A stretch of 64,000 bases of DNA from Paramecium octaurelia. Its lineage: Eukaryota; Ciliophora; Oligohymenophorea; Peniculida; Parameciidae. The stretch spans positions 277,893 through 341,892 of the forward strand of contig CAJJDP010000132.1 of the NCBI GenBank assembly GCA_905182995.1, given 5' to 3'. Positions 1 to 11,355 of the stretch are shown piece by piece. Both the position numbers and the translations under genes were made by a program. Numbering within the stretch: the stretch's first letter is position 1; each line of letters opens with the position of its first letter. Under the pieces are notes generated by a model. It worked only from the letters and a program-made list of their open reading frames with translations. It ran no database searches and had not been told where the DNA came from.

Positions 1-314
1 TCATACTATAACCGACGTGGCGAAACCTTCTTTATTTACTCAGATACCCTTTTTAACTGGATTTTCAGCATTTGATTTTTTCTTTCAATATTTCTCATAT
101 GCTAAGGTTTTTTTTAATATCTATCTGAAGGTATTTGATTTGAATATATAAAAGAAAAGTACTTTTTGCAATTATCCTCAGTTGAGCATGTAACCTCCTT
201 ATTTAGACTTAATGATCTGTAATCATAAATTTAAGGTAGCGATAAATGTTCATCATGTTATACGGCTAACTTTTTTTTATAATAATTCATAAATAGTATG
301 AATATATATAATTA
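1..314. other. Left edge, no supportable gene
   Basis: AT-rich DNA beyond the end of the OTU gene. On the minus strand a short open frame near positions 1-40 reads KGYLSKQRRFRHVGY and runs off the edge. This could be the end of an exon of a neighbouring gene, but no start, stop or intron could be fixed. I see no RNA gene. Confidence 0.4.
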
Positions 315-1317
315 TCATATAAAGACAGCTTATTTTTTCATTGGAGCATCTGATTAAGGTTATTATTGCTATTGTTATTGCTATTATTATTGCTATTGCT
401 GTTTTGGATATTTCTACTTCTCTATATCTATATTCATACAACAATCTTTATAGGTTTTATTAGAGCCACAATTGCATTTTTTATTCTTTTTTTACTTTAG
501 TTAATATTTTTGGAGCTCTGCTTGTTTCATCGCCTCTTTTGCTGCCTTTTCAGCTTCTTCCTATTCTCGTAAGGCCTACAAATATTCCCGTTCTTCAGGA
601 TCCTCAATTTACTCTAAATCATCGAATTAATCAAAGTTATCCTCATTTCCCAAAGGAGCCTATTAAAATGTATCCAATATTCCTTCAAATATATCTAGTG
701 GGATTGGTTCTGCTCTTATATTACTATCGTCTCCTAACATTCTTACAGAACTGTAATGTTCGGCAACATTTTCTATTAGATGATATGCTAAATGAAGTGC
801 GTCTTTCTAAAATCACTATGATCAAACCATTACCTCATTCAATGGTCTTTCATCAGTCATTGACTTGATAATCATACAGGGTCTTCCTTTCATATGAATG
901 AAAAAATTCACATCCAAAGCTTAAGACAAGGCTTGCAATTCCAAATTACCTCCCCATTCTCCATCAGAAGACATCTCTTTCAAGTATTAATCGAAGGTCA
1001 TGTCATCTTCAATGAAGAGTCCAAAGAAGTCTTAATTCTCTTGCATTGTTTAAACTGCTAATCTTCGTAATTGTTTATGATATTTTTCATCTCCGTGTAG
1101 TACATCTGCAATCGATCTAAAGAGACAATTTCCATCTCCCTCCACATCTCTAATTTAGAGTCCCAATTGATTCATTTCATCTTAAAACTCTTAAAAGTTT
1201 TTGACATATCCTAAGCGATTATCTTTTATTTATCATACCTTTAAGTGAACGGGCTTATCCTCTCTGTTTTTTTAGTTACTTCTTTGTTTGTCTTTGTTGT
1301 TGTTTCTCCTTCTTCAT
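315..1317 (-). CDS. OTU-family deubiquitinase (OTUD3-like) with SEC-C motif
   Basis: Predicted ubiquitin-specific cysteine protease. The N-terminus is a basic Lys/Gln-rich helix. It is followed by the OTU core with the catalytic-Cys block VEGDGNCLFRSIAD, then GEWGGNLELQALS, and then the C-terminal block EHYSSVR that holds the expected catalytic His, as in human OTUD3. The tail has a charged coiled coil, a SEC-C zinc motif (CNCGSNKTYKDCC) and a glutamine run of about 13 residues written with TAA, TAG and CAA. Two introns are needed: 28 nt ending TAG near 1210-1237, and 27 nt near 805-831. The ATG at 1317 lies 66 bp from the divergent LYR gene, so the two probably share a promoter. OTU plus SEC-C occurs in plant and protist proteins but not in human OTUD3. 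Family call is strong; substrate is unknown. Confidence 0.85.
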
Positions 1318-1383
1318 TTACTACTGTTTTTCATATTTTTACTAGTTTTTGCTCTTTTTCATAATTCTTTATTATTAAATTTA

Positions 1384-1680
1384 ATGAGCAATATTTATAA
1401 AGGGACTTTGCTTTTTTATAGAAGGATGCTCAAAACCATGATGAAAACCTTTAATGGGGATCCAGAAATGTTCCATCGAGTGAGGATCGAATGTCGGAAC
1501 AAAATCAAAGAAAATGCAAATGAGACTGATTAAATCAAAATACAGAATCACATTTTCTTTGGGGAGGAGGCTCGAGAATTCTTAGAAAATCATTTGATCT
1601 CTGGAAAATTAATGCCGAATGGAAGATATCGATTTAAAGCCTAACCTCAACACAGTATGAATGATCCAATAAAGCAATGA
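1384..1680 (+). CDS. LYR-motif mitochondrial complex III assembly factor (MZM1/LYRM7-like)
   Basis: Small intronless protein of 98 residues. The N-terminal helix YKGTLLFYRRMLKTM carries the LYR-type tripeptide as FYR. A long basic helical region follows (RIECRNKIKENANET), and then EAREFLENHLISGKL and GRYRFKAQ, matching the layout of Mzm1/LYRM7. In yeast and human this protein chaperones the Rieske iron-sulfur subunit into complex III in the mitochondrial matrix. The upstream in-frame ATG at 1288 was not used: it overlaps the divergent gene's 5' end and adds an unlikely hydrophobic leader. Assignment to LYRM7 rather than another LYR protein is inference from length and the GRYRFK region. Confidence 0.7.
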
Positions 1681-1860
1681 GTTTTAATTTGTTTGATTAA
1701 CACAATTAAGAATAACTAGAATTACTATTTGATATATTTTATAAAAATAATAACTTTGTTGAAATTCTCAATTTCTTTATTTAAATTAATAAAAATATCT
1801 CAAAATTGTGGCTCATGTAAAAAGGATTTCAAAAATAAATGAATTTTATAATTTATTTAA

Positions 1861-3424
1861 ATGCAACAGTTGAGGGGTAGCCATTTCTAATTAGGACAGA
1901 CGGATCAAAGTAAACGGTTATAGAATTTCCTTAGAGAATCAATTCACATCAATGATGAAAATGAATTATCAAGGAGATTAAGTGAGTAATCCAAGTGGAA
2001 AAGGAGACAAATTAAATCTGAAGGGAGTTCATTTTCAATTAGGAGAATCCAAACGTAATTTTTATGTCAAACAACATGACAGCATTATATAGAACTACTT
2101 TTAAAGCTGACTTTTAGGGAAAACAAATTGGAGAACCTGCTACATTGAATTAAGAAAAAAAAAATGATTTAAGAACCAACCATTTTGTTCTTGGTCATCA
2201 AGAAGCTCAATAAGTCTCTGTCACCAAGGCAACCTATAATGAAAAACCATTGCAGCCAGGTTTATAAAATGAATAAGAAAGTACTCTCAATCTATTATCG
2301 TTAGTTCAAAAGACCAAAATGAGATCTCACCATCATCACTTTGCAGAAACGACTCACAAAATGATGTAGTCCAATTACTATGAGCAATACTAGCCTCAAT
2401 AATTAGAACCAAAACAAGATGTTGCAGAGAGAGCAAGATAACTCAGAGTTTCAAACATATTTCTTGGCCAAGAAGTAACATTTCTCTTTAAAACTAATTA
2501 GTAACTTCCTATGATTACTGCTTCATAAGAATATCACAACAAGAAGGAAGGAGGATTGTAGCCTTCTTTTTAATCAGCCTTCCAAACCAAGAATTTCAAT
2601 TTAGGTACTGCACTACCTGAGTACCAAACTATCAATTAAGAATATTATTAGAGATACCAAGTAACTTCAAATCCGTTTGCTGAAGAGAATAGATAAAATT
2701 TGAGGGGTAACCAATATTCGAATATCATATTAGCTACTCATTTCACCTTAGGTAAAGACAATCAACCTTACTCATCAGAAACTAAGTCCCATTATAGACC
2801 TTACTCTGAAAATCATGTCAAATTTCCAAATAATACAGTTCCATTATAAAGAAGTCATTTTACAATTGGAGATCCTAGATTTATGAATCACAAGACTTAA
2901 TCTTTGTATACGAGTACAATGAAACCTCCTGAATTGTCATCCAGTTTTCAAGCTCGTGATCAATAGATGGACAGAGGGTCCAATTTCTAAATTGGCAATT
3001 AGAATATAAGATATAAATCAGAAATGCAATCCAAGTATTTTTATAATTTTGACTGCATTTTCTAGTTTCAACAATCCATTAGGATAAGCTGCTCAATTAA
3101 CAGATAAATAATTGAAAGACTTGAGATCCTCTCATTTTGGATTGAATGATCATAGTGGCAAGAATACTTATGTGACCACTAAACAGATGGAAGCTCTTAA
3201 TTATCAATAAGGATATCCTAATAAATTAGATCCCCTTGCTAGTGCCAATCTGAGGTATAATTAGAAGTTATTGAGATAGATCACATCATTTTAACTTAGG
3301 ACAAAATAGAGATGATTTAATATCATAGACACATGATATCCACAGACATTTGGATGGAAAACCAAATGTTTTAAATTAATAGTAAGCGAATAATTTAAGA
3401 AGACATCATTTTTCATTGTCATGA
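1861..3424 (+). CDS. SHFxLG-repeat axonemal-type protein
   Basis: Repeat protein built from about ten copies of a block that begins LRxSHFxLG and continues after roughly 8-15 residues with a TTY/TTFxADF-like segment. Examples are LRGSHFQLG, LKGVHFQLG, LRTNHFVLG, LRATHFTLG, LQRSHFTIG and LRSHHFNLG. The pattern resembles vertebrate cilium/sperm-tail proteins of the SAXO3/TEX45 and SAXO4/PPP1R32 type, which bind axonemal microtubules; that link is from memory of the motif. Six short introns are needed (25, 28, 27, 27, 31 and 25 nt), each restoring a repeat unit, and one has a CAG acceptor. The last repeat is cut by TGA at 3422, although similar codons continue beyond it (see findings). The stop lies 25 bp from the convergent neighbour. 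Confidence 0.7.
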
Positions 3425-3449
3425 TATCATTATTTAAATAGAACTACAT

Positions 3450-3902
3450 TCATCCTTTATTAGGTTTTGGTGTAAGCTATTGCAATGTAAAATCAAAATG
3501 CTATCTTAATTTCTCAAGAGAGGTATTTGTTTGCAAGGCAAATTTGTCTTGAAACCTTTTCTATTCCTTCAAAAATTTATCCTCCTATTTCTTCACTTTG
3601 ATTCTCTTCAATTGATCTTATGAATCTTGAGCTAATTTCTTTTAATCCATTAATGACTACTGCAATAATACAACTCTTTGTTAATGTATTTCTAATTCTT
3701 CTAATAAATCAGTAATCGTTTATTTCTATATTCAAATATTAAATACATTGTTTAAGTTCTCTTATTTCAATCTTAGAACTTAGTCATCCATTTCGTTAAA
3801 ATCATTCCTATACGATAAGGCTTTCTTATTATAATCTTCATCATCCTCATCTGAACTATTATAATAATATAAAAGTGTTTTAGCATGCTTTTCTAAATGC
3901 AT
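3450..3902 (-). CDS. Small coiled-coil protein, unknown function
   Basis: About 143 residues. The N-terminus has an acidic patch (SSDEDDEDYN). The rest is a continuous coiled coil rich in Leu, Gln and Lys (for example ITDLLEELEIHQQRVVLLQ). One 21-nt intron (GTATTT...ATATAG) removes an in-frame TGA. I recognise no domain. It converges on the axonemal-repeat gene, with only 25 bp between stops. Confidence 0.55.
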
Positions 3903-3967
3903 AACAATATAAGTTAATTAAACAATAATAAATAAATATGTTTAATGTATATATGTCAATAACCCCT

Positions 3968-4903
3968 TCATAGATCTAGATCTTATTTCTTGCTCTTTTT
4001 AGACTTTTAGTTCCTCTTTTCAATTTCCTGTTTCACTCTTTCTAGATCCTAGAATATTTCATCCGTTATACCTTATCAACCTAATGGGAACCAGCTTGAT
4101 GTTTCTTGGCCTTTTCGGCTAGAACCTTTTTGATATCAACTTTGTCATTGCTATTTCCTTATTCGGTTTATGGTTAAACTGGCTATTGTTGTTGCTACTA
4201 AGGTTGTTCTGGTTATTTTTCTGCAGGTGCTGATTCTTTATTTTTATTTTTCTTTTTCTTCTTCTTTTCTTAAGCTCCTTCTTCTTTACCGTCTTCCTTG
4301 TTATCTCCCTTTTAAGTAAATCCTAATTCATTTAATATTGCATCTAAATCTTCAGTCTCTTTCTTTTTTTACTCTTTCTTTTTTGGTTACTATTTTTCCT
4401 CTTACTATTGTTTTTATTTCAATACTTCATATTAACTACAAATTCTTACTTTGATATTAGTCTACTTATTCTTGTTTTTGCTCAACCTTTTATTCTGATT
4501 ATTGTTCTGTGACAGTTTCCTCTTAGGATTTTTATACCTCCTACTCCTATTATTCGTTTTCTTCATCACTATTATACATCAAACCCTAGAAATTGTTTTT
4601 CTAAGAATATCAATGCATCATTACGCTTGGTTTAATTCTTCTTGCCTCTAATGCTGCTTATTGCTCTTTTTGTATTTATTCTGCTTATTTCTTTTGCAAT
4701 TCCTTTAACTTGACCCACTCTGGCTTATTATTTTTGTGATAAGGCTTTTTAGCTTATTTCTTGAACTCCTTATTCTATTCGGATGGTTGAGCAGCTGGTT
4801 TAATTTCTTAATCTGGAGCCTTCTCAACAACGGGCTAAACTTAGTCTTCATCATCTGAGATTTCTGCCCAATTAACATTTGTTGCTGTGGTATTCTCAGT
4901 CAT
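3968..4903 (-). CDS. Lys/Gln-rich coiled-coil protein, unknown function
   Basis: About 285 residues, highly charged. It begins MTENTTATNVNWAEISDDED and continues with basic helices (EWVKLKELQKKQAEQ), acidic Gln-rich stretches, a short conserved-looking block EDLDAILNELGF, a Lys-rich run and a C-terminal coiled coil. Three introns are inferred: 24 nt, 25 nt with an unusual AAG acceptor, and 23 nt. The DED-box start and the DxDAILxELGF block suggest a translation- or RNA-associated scaffold, but this is speculation and I do not recognise the family. Confidence 0.6.
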
Positions 4904-4936
4904 TTTAAGATATCAATTTTTAAATATTTATAATAC

Positions 4937-5256
4937 TCAAACAAATTCAATTTTAAATTATTTTATCAAAGAATACACACCCTAATATACCCATTTATGT
5001 AAATCTTTATTATCGATTGTTTCACTCAACCATTGATTTCGCAATGAAAGTTTGAAGATTGGTATTTCACTTCTGAATTTATAATATTGTTAATCTTTTT
5101 TCATGAAGTCACTTGCAATTTGATTTTGAATTACATAGTTCATCAGCATATCAATCATCAGACTAAATAAAACAAAGGCTGAAGCCGTCTTAAATAAAAT
5201 TTTAACTTAAATATTTTTTTGCCTTTAGCATTGAAATAATTCATAGTGTTAAACAT
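4937..5256 (-). CDS. Possible small protein, structure uncertain
   Basis: A minus-strand frame is open for about 90 codons and ends at TGA 4937. It includes a hydrophobic stretch (SAFVLFSLMIDMLMNYV) followed by soluble sequence ending KQFKIEFV. The frame has no good ATG at its 5' end. Either translation starts at the internal ATG at 5158, or an ATG at 5256 is joined by an intron I could not define. The codon pattern looks coding. A single membrane-anchored small protein is the best description. The tRNA-Gly gene lies just beyond. Confidence 0.35.
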
Positions 5257-5321
5257 AAAAGTCACTTATGCTAAATTAACAATCCTATTTTTATAGATAG
5301 AAGACTTGGAAACAGCATCAA

Positions 5322-5392
5322 GCACTGTTAGTATAAGGGTAGTATACAAGGTTGCCATCCTTGTGACACGAGTTCGAGTCTCGTACAGTGCA
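5322..5392 (+). tRNA. tRNA-Gly (anticodon GCC)
   Basis: A 71-nt cloverleaf: acceptor stem GCACTGT/ACAGTGC, anticodon stem CAAGG/CCTTG with loop TTGCCAT (GCC at 5354-5356), and T-arm ACGAG TTCGAGT CTCGT. A run of T residues at 5394-5402 serves as the RNA polymerase III terminator. There is no intron. Confidence 0.95.
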
Positions 5393-5402
5393 ATTTTTTT
5401 TA

Positions 5403-6110
5403 TTAATTTTTATAACTATTCTTTTATTATCTAATTATCTAATTACAAATCCCCACATTGATGTAATGTATTTTTTCCCTTTTTTCCTTTTTTTCTGTTT
5501 ATATGTCATTAACTCGAATGGTTAAACGTAATAAAAATTAGACACATTAATTACTTCAAATTCAGAATTTTCAAAAAAAAGCTAAAAGAGTGAATTTTGA
5601 ATAGTAATGATTTTTCGTATTATGTAAATTTGAGATTTATGACAAATGAATTCGAGAGAATATCTAAATTTATACCAAGATATATTTAATTTTTTTCAAG
5701 ATCATACAGCCATCCTCCTTTTTAATTCAAATATAGCATATTATATTACAATTTAGAATTCTATTTTTTAATATAAAATAACATATTAGTTAAGTCCATT
5801 AAGTTTCCTTATTTTCATAAAATCCCAAATGGTAATATGAACTGAAGTAAGAACACTCTTGTAATAAACACCAAACTATGGAGTTTATGAGCAAAACTTA
5901 TTTTCTTAATGTGTTTCAGCAATATATTGTATAATTAATAGTTCTAATATTAGGTAAAAATTAACAAAATAAAATAATTATTATAATTTTTATAATAATT
6001 ATTATATATTTTATAAAAAGATATTATGCCACAAATATATTACGTATTATAATGATTATTCATATCCTCTCGAAAATATCTTGAATATATTATAATAAAA
6101 ATTCAAATTC
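5403..6110. other. Intergenic, no gene seen
   Basis: About 700 bp, very AT-rich, with stops in all frames and no convincing exon chain on either strand. It presumably holds the promoter of the CoA-transferase gene at its right end. Confidence 0.5.
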
Positions 6111-7670
6111 ATGTACGTAAAGCCAATATCCTCTCTCACTCACATAGGCAGATACTATGTGCGCATCATAAAGGACTTGAATGTCATAAAACAGATCCCA
6201 GCTGGATCTACTGTGCTCGTCGGTGGATTCGGATTGTGCGGTATACCTGAATGCAGCATCAATGCCTTAAAGGAGGCTGGAACAAAAAATCTGACTGTTG
6301 TTAGTAACAATTGCGGAACAACTGATTTGGGATTGGGATTACTTTTGAACAATGGATAATTGAAAAGAGTGATTGCATCATATGCAGGAGAAAATCACAA
6401 CCTTGCCAGGTAACATATAATATCCTAAAAATAGGTAATACTTTGATGGTACCTTGGAATTGGAATTAGTCCCTCAAGGCACTTTGGCAGAGAAGCTGAG
6501 AGCAGCAGGTGCTGGTATCCCTGCATTTTACACTCATACTGGTACAGACACAGTCGTTGAAAAGGGAGGAATACCAATCAAATACAAAAAAGGAGGTGAT
6601 AGTGTAGAAATAGAGTCCAAACCAAAACCTGTATGAAAATTTCATTAAACTTAGGTTGAATACTTTAATGGAAAGAAATACATTAGAGAAGACTCAATCT
6701 GGGGAGACTACGCAATTATCAAAGCAAACATGGCTGACACCAATGGTAATCTCAAGTTTGTTGGGACAGCCAGAAACTTTAATCAAGATATGGTTAAAGC
6801 TGCTAAGGTGGTTATTGCTGAGGTCGATACAATCGTACCTGTGGGTAGCTTTGGTTTCGATGAGGCCCATGTCAATGGAATTTATGTTGATTACCTCTAT
6901 CAAGGAAATAATTACTTAAAGACAGTTGAAAGACTTGTTTATGACTAGAGTGTGTATGACAAACATAAGGGTATTGATATTGATAATATTGTTTAGATAT
7001 CAAACCACAAGGAAAATTGAATTAGACTAGAAACAGAATTGCTAAAAGAGCAGCCCAAGAGTTTAAAGATGGAATGTATGTTAACTTGGGTATTGGAATT
7101 CCAACTCTCATTCCTGCTTTCCTTGATAAAAGCATGACCATTCACTTCCATACAGAAATCGGAGCTATTGGAGTAGGACCCTATCCTAAATTGGGACAAG
7201 AATTGGGAGATCTCTAAAATGCAGGAAAAGAATCATGCACTCTCAATCCAGGAGCCACTACTTTTGAAAGCAGCGAATCATTTGGTATCATCAGAGGGGG
7301 ACATTTGGATATGACTGTTTTGGGAGCCATGCAAATTACTAAACAAGGTGATATTGCTAATTGGGTCATTCCTGGAAAAATGGTTAAGGGAATGGGAGGA
7401 GCCATGGATTTGGTTGCCTCAGGATCCAAAGTGCTCGTTGTGATGGAACACACTGCCAAAGGAGAAGTCAAATTTGTTAAAGACTTACAATACCCAGCCA
7501 CAGGAATGAATAAAGTCAGCTAAGTCATTACCGACAAGGCTGTCTTCGTTAAAAGGGATGGACAATTAGTATTGACTGAAATCGCAAGTGACACTACACT
7601 AGAGTGGGTTAGAGCTAATACAGGATTTGAATTAACAGTTGCAGACGACCTAAAATCCTTCTAAGTTTGA
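6111..7670 (+). CDS. OXCT1: Succinyl-CoA:3-ketoacid CoA-transferase (SCOT)
   Basis: Mitochondrial enzyme that moves CoA from succinyl-CoA to acetoacetate in ketone-body use. The N-terminus looks like a short targeting region. The alpha domain follows: [42 protein letters not shown]. The beta domain has [13 protein letters not shown] and the catalytic segment [11 protein letters not shown], where the Glu forms the CoA thioester. It ends in DDLKSFQV. Length, about 495 residues, fits the family. Three introns interrupt it: 6410-6434 (25 nt), 6631-6654 (24 nt) and 6971-6996 (26 nt). Each removes a frame break exactly where homology requires. The ATG at 6111 is the first in frame. Confidence 0.95.
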
Positions 7671-7752
7671 TTTAATATAAAGTTTTTAATATATTGATAA
7701 ACTCAAAAAATTATTTCTTCAATAAAATTGAATATGATAAATAGATAATCAG

Positions 7753-10152
7753 TCATACAAAAATCTTAGGTATTATTGAAAGTCTGTTTAAACCAAAATT
7801 TTCTATATGTTAGCTCCATAATCATTATGTTTCTGAATCAAATTGCTTAAATTATAATTCTCTATTCTTCTGTATCCCTTTTTCACTTCATTTAATCCTA
7901 GATAATTCTAAAAAATTACCACAAAACTAATCTAATAATCTAAATGATTTGTACATCAATTTGATTACCATGTCGTTTTTACTAAACACATTGCAAATCC
8001 TACCTTAAACACAATTCCATCTCCGTTTTTGAAGTTTTCTAGTGTCCACTATTCCCCCTAATATCAAAATTTCATTTATAGCATGTGAAGTATTAGAGAG
8101 ATTATCGAGTTCTTTCATCATTTCATACATCACAGTAGAACCTACTGAATGGGCGATTATGTTAATTTAATAATCTCCAAATATCTTCTTACTAATTAAA
8201 AGGTGAGCCAAGTATCTTCCAACGCGTTTAGCTTCTTCCTAAGTTTATTCAAACGGGGCACTTGTCAAAGCCTTAAATCCATTTACAACTGCTTCCAATG
8301 GAGATTTTAAGATAATTTACTTAACAGCCTCCAATAGTTTCTCTTTTACAGTGTTTTCTTCTTTTGGATTATTCCAATTCAAAACTATAAGATTGTAGTC
8401 TCTTAATCCTTCTAATATACTGTTCTATGCCTCTATATCTGTAAACCCTGAAATGAATAGAGTGATTACAGAAGATTGCACCTACTCAGGAGATCGTTTT
8501 TCGAAATACATTCTCTCTGGAATAGTGATACTCCTTAGATGATCGTTTTATATCTAACTCAATAATAACTTTATTTAGCTTATCTAATTCTCCGTTTACG
8601 AAGCATTAGTCAAGTAATAGATCTCATTTCTTTTATAAAATGATTCCTAACTAAATTATTAAGATTGGTCTAGTTTGTCATAAAGTGAAATGGGAAAGTG
8701 TTGATCCTGAATTTTAATGTATATCTTAGTTTCTTATTTCTACTTTTCAAGTTACTTACTTATTTAATTCATTATATCTCCTACAGTGTTCTCGAAGTTG
8801 CTAATTAAACGACAATTAAAATATCCATAACTTGCTTCTTTCATTAGATTAATTATATTCATCAAAATAATTTTTTTGGCTGCTTGATATTAGGAAATAA
8901 GTAATTAATCATCCACAAAATGAGTACCATTTAAAAGAATAAATAAATCAAAAATTAACTATAGATTCTACTATTCAGTTATCACATTTTTCCAAAATTG
9001 ATTAGCCTACTCTATTTCTTTACTGTAAGTATTTCGTAATTTAATCAGAGTTTATTTTACATCTTATGAACAATCTATTTTTGTAATTTCGGTATAGAAA
9101 GATAGGATAGCCAAGACATTCAAAATTTCTTATGATTCCGAATCAACTTGTAACAATAGATAAAATAATTCAGAAGCAAATTCTTTATTCTTAATTAAAA
9201 GGAACTCCTTTTTCTAAAAATATTAAGTGAACAGCTACCAAGATTTCAACTACAACTCCTCATATACCTTCTCATGTCTTAAGAAAATTTGAAGAGAAGA
9301 TCTCACTTTGAATAGTTAATGATCAATTATTTTTGATGCATACCTTGATATTACAACATTGGACAATTAAAAATTATAAAAATTTTGTAATTCATCATGC
9401 AAATATTTATGGTTTTGTACAAAAAAGTTACGGATTAGATTCCTAACTTAAAATAAAGGTATGTTGTTTTCTTTAATTATTGTACAAGTTTCATCTAAGA
9501 TGAGATTGTTTTACTCTTTTTTGTAAAATTATTTTATTGAATTGATTAACTTATTATAAATCTCTTTGTTTTGTTTTTTTGCAGCTTAAATTATGGATTC
9601 ATAGACTGATGCTGAAATATCTTGAAAATTTTCACAAAACTCTTCAATAATGGATTCCTAATGGAATTAACCCTTAATGTACTCAATAAATAGCAACGAG
9701 AGTTCGTCAATAGATTAGTTCAATTGTTCTTCATTGAATTATTTTCTGTCTTCATTTTATAGATAATTAGCCGGATTTTTTGAAATCATTTTTAAGTTTA
9801 TGATGCAACATTCAGAAGTTTCAGAATAGAATTCCTTACATATCTTAATTATGCTCAATTATTAATTGAAATGATAATTTGACAAGAAATCTTAAATATC
9901 CTTTTAACAAGTGTGAATCAATGATATTGACTTTCTTTTGATGGTTTCTAGATTAAATGACCCCTAAAATAACTACGAGTATAATATAGGATCCTTTGTT
10001 TAATAATTTTCCGCATTCTTCACCGATGCAAATTCAGGTCTGAATTTAGACGAAGCAATGCTATAAATTTCATATGCTGACTTTGTTATTGAGATGTAAT
10101 CTTTGAATTTAGCAGGCAAAAATAGTGATGCAATTTCAAAGTATGGATTCAT
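7753..10152 (-). CDS. DUF726 / TMCO4-like alpha/beta-hydrolase family protein
   Basis: About 790 residues. The C-terminal third carries the DUF726 signature: INIIAHSVGSTVMYEMMKEL, which holds the nucleophile-elbow serine; NEILILGGIVD; KRRWNCVQGRICNVFSKND; and the terminal block HNDYGANIQKIL. The same order is seen in human TMCO4 and fungal YFD4-like proteins. The N-terminal two thirds are helical and unrecognised. The elbow reads HSVGS rather than the more usual FSLGA, so activity is not assured. Human TMCO4 is membrane-associated; no clear membrane span was mapped here. At least one intron (about 23 nt) lies before the final exon. The ATG is at 10152, 40 bp from the next gene upstream. Confidence 0.75.
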
Positions 10153-10191
10153 ATTATGTATAAAATATATTATAATTTTTATTTTTTTTGT

Positions 10192-11208
10192 TCACTAATC
10201 TTCAAATTAACTTACTCTGACATTGCCCATTTTGCATCTAATATTTGATGTTAAATTTTCATTTAAATAAAAGAATTCAGGGTATTGATCAACTTTCTTA
10301 CAATATGTTTATGCTTCTTTACTCAAATTCAATGTCAATTTTCAATTTTCATATTTTAATTACTCCAAAGAGCTTTATAAATTGGAATTTACTTTTCATA
10401 TTCTTTACTATATAACGATTTATCAGTATCGTCATTTCTAATTTCATACCGTTAATTGTTTGATAAAACAATAAAATAAGAGGAAATCTTCAATCATAAT
10501 CTTAGCATCGTTTCTTGAATAGATGCAATATTACTCCTGAATTGTTATACAAATATAATTTATTAATCATATATCCCTTATTCAATTGCATATCTCATAT
10601 ATCCACTTAATGTAACCTTATTAGAGTTTGATATCTAAAAAACTAAAAATTAATTAATAACATATGAAAATAAATTTGACTATGATATATCTTCAAGTAG
10701 GATTTATTTCTGATTTTCTAATTACACTTTCCTTGTTAAGTTATTATAGACTACTTTATTTTTGAATTGGTCTTGTCATTTGTTTAAATGGCTATCCTGT
10801 AAAACGCAAGGCAATCTGGCTTAAAAATGAAACTCTTGAAAGGATTTGTAAATGATATCACAAATTTTGAATTGGGAACCATCTTTATATATATAATGTT
10901 GAAGCGAACCCATTAAACAAGCTAAGCTCGAATAAAAAAATCATAAAATAAATTTAGTTAGAAGAAAAACGATGTATAACCTATAACCTATTAATCAACT
11001 TCGATAATATTGGTATTAGTTTTGGAATAACAAGACCTCTGTTAAAGTTTAATCATTATTGTTTTCAAAATGATATTGTTTCATATAGTTGTTAAAGAAT
11101 TTGCCCATTTATTGTATTATCTCTTTCCCCTAAAATAACATTCATGATTTTTTCTAGGAAGTTGTAAGGAACTTTTTCATTGTCCAAATTGAAATGATTT
11201 TGACCCAT
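10192..11208 (-). pseudogene. Disrupted or unresolved gene, unknown function
   Basis: The sequence is gene-like but I could not join it into one frame. The N-terminus MGQNHFNLDNEKVPYNFLEK... reads cleanly for about 47 codons and then hits TGA. Removing one base of a four-base homopolymer (11067-11070) would continue it smoothly with ENNNDQTLTEVLLF. Downstream blocks in other frames also look coding, including a segment NDDTDKSLYSKEYEKQIPIY that loosely recalls C2-domain sequence. The last block ends at TGA 10192. It may be a decayed gene, an assembly error, or a gene with more introns than I recognised. Start and stop spacing to neighbours is typical of a real gene. Confidence 0.4.
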
Positions 11209-11355
11209 TTTTCATATTAAAATTCTTATTTTTCTTTATTTTCAAGTCGATTAATTTATTTCATTATATTATGTTATACTTATAAAAGAGAGAAACATTA
11301 GAATCATAAGTGTATTTATTATATAAATATTTTTAATAAAATAGATGATATGGAT

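Noticed and set aside
360..400. TTATTGCTA-type trinucleotide repeat as a possible microsatellite only
   Set aside because: It is the coding poly-Gln tract of the OTU protein under the ciliate code, so it is reported within that gene.
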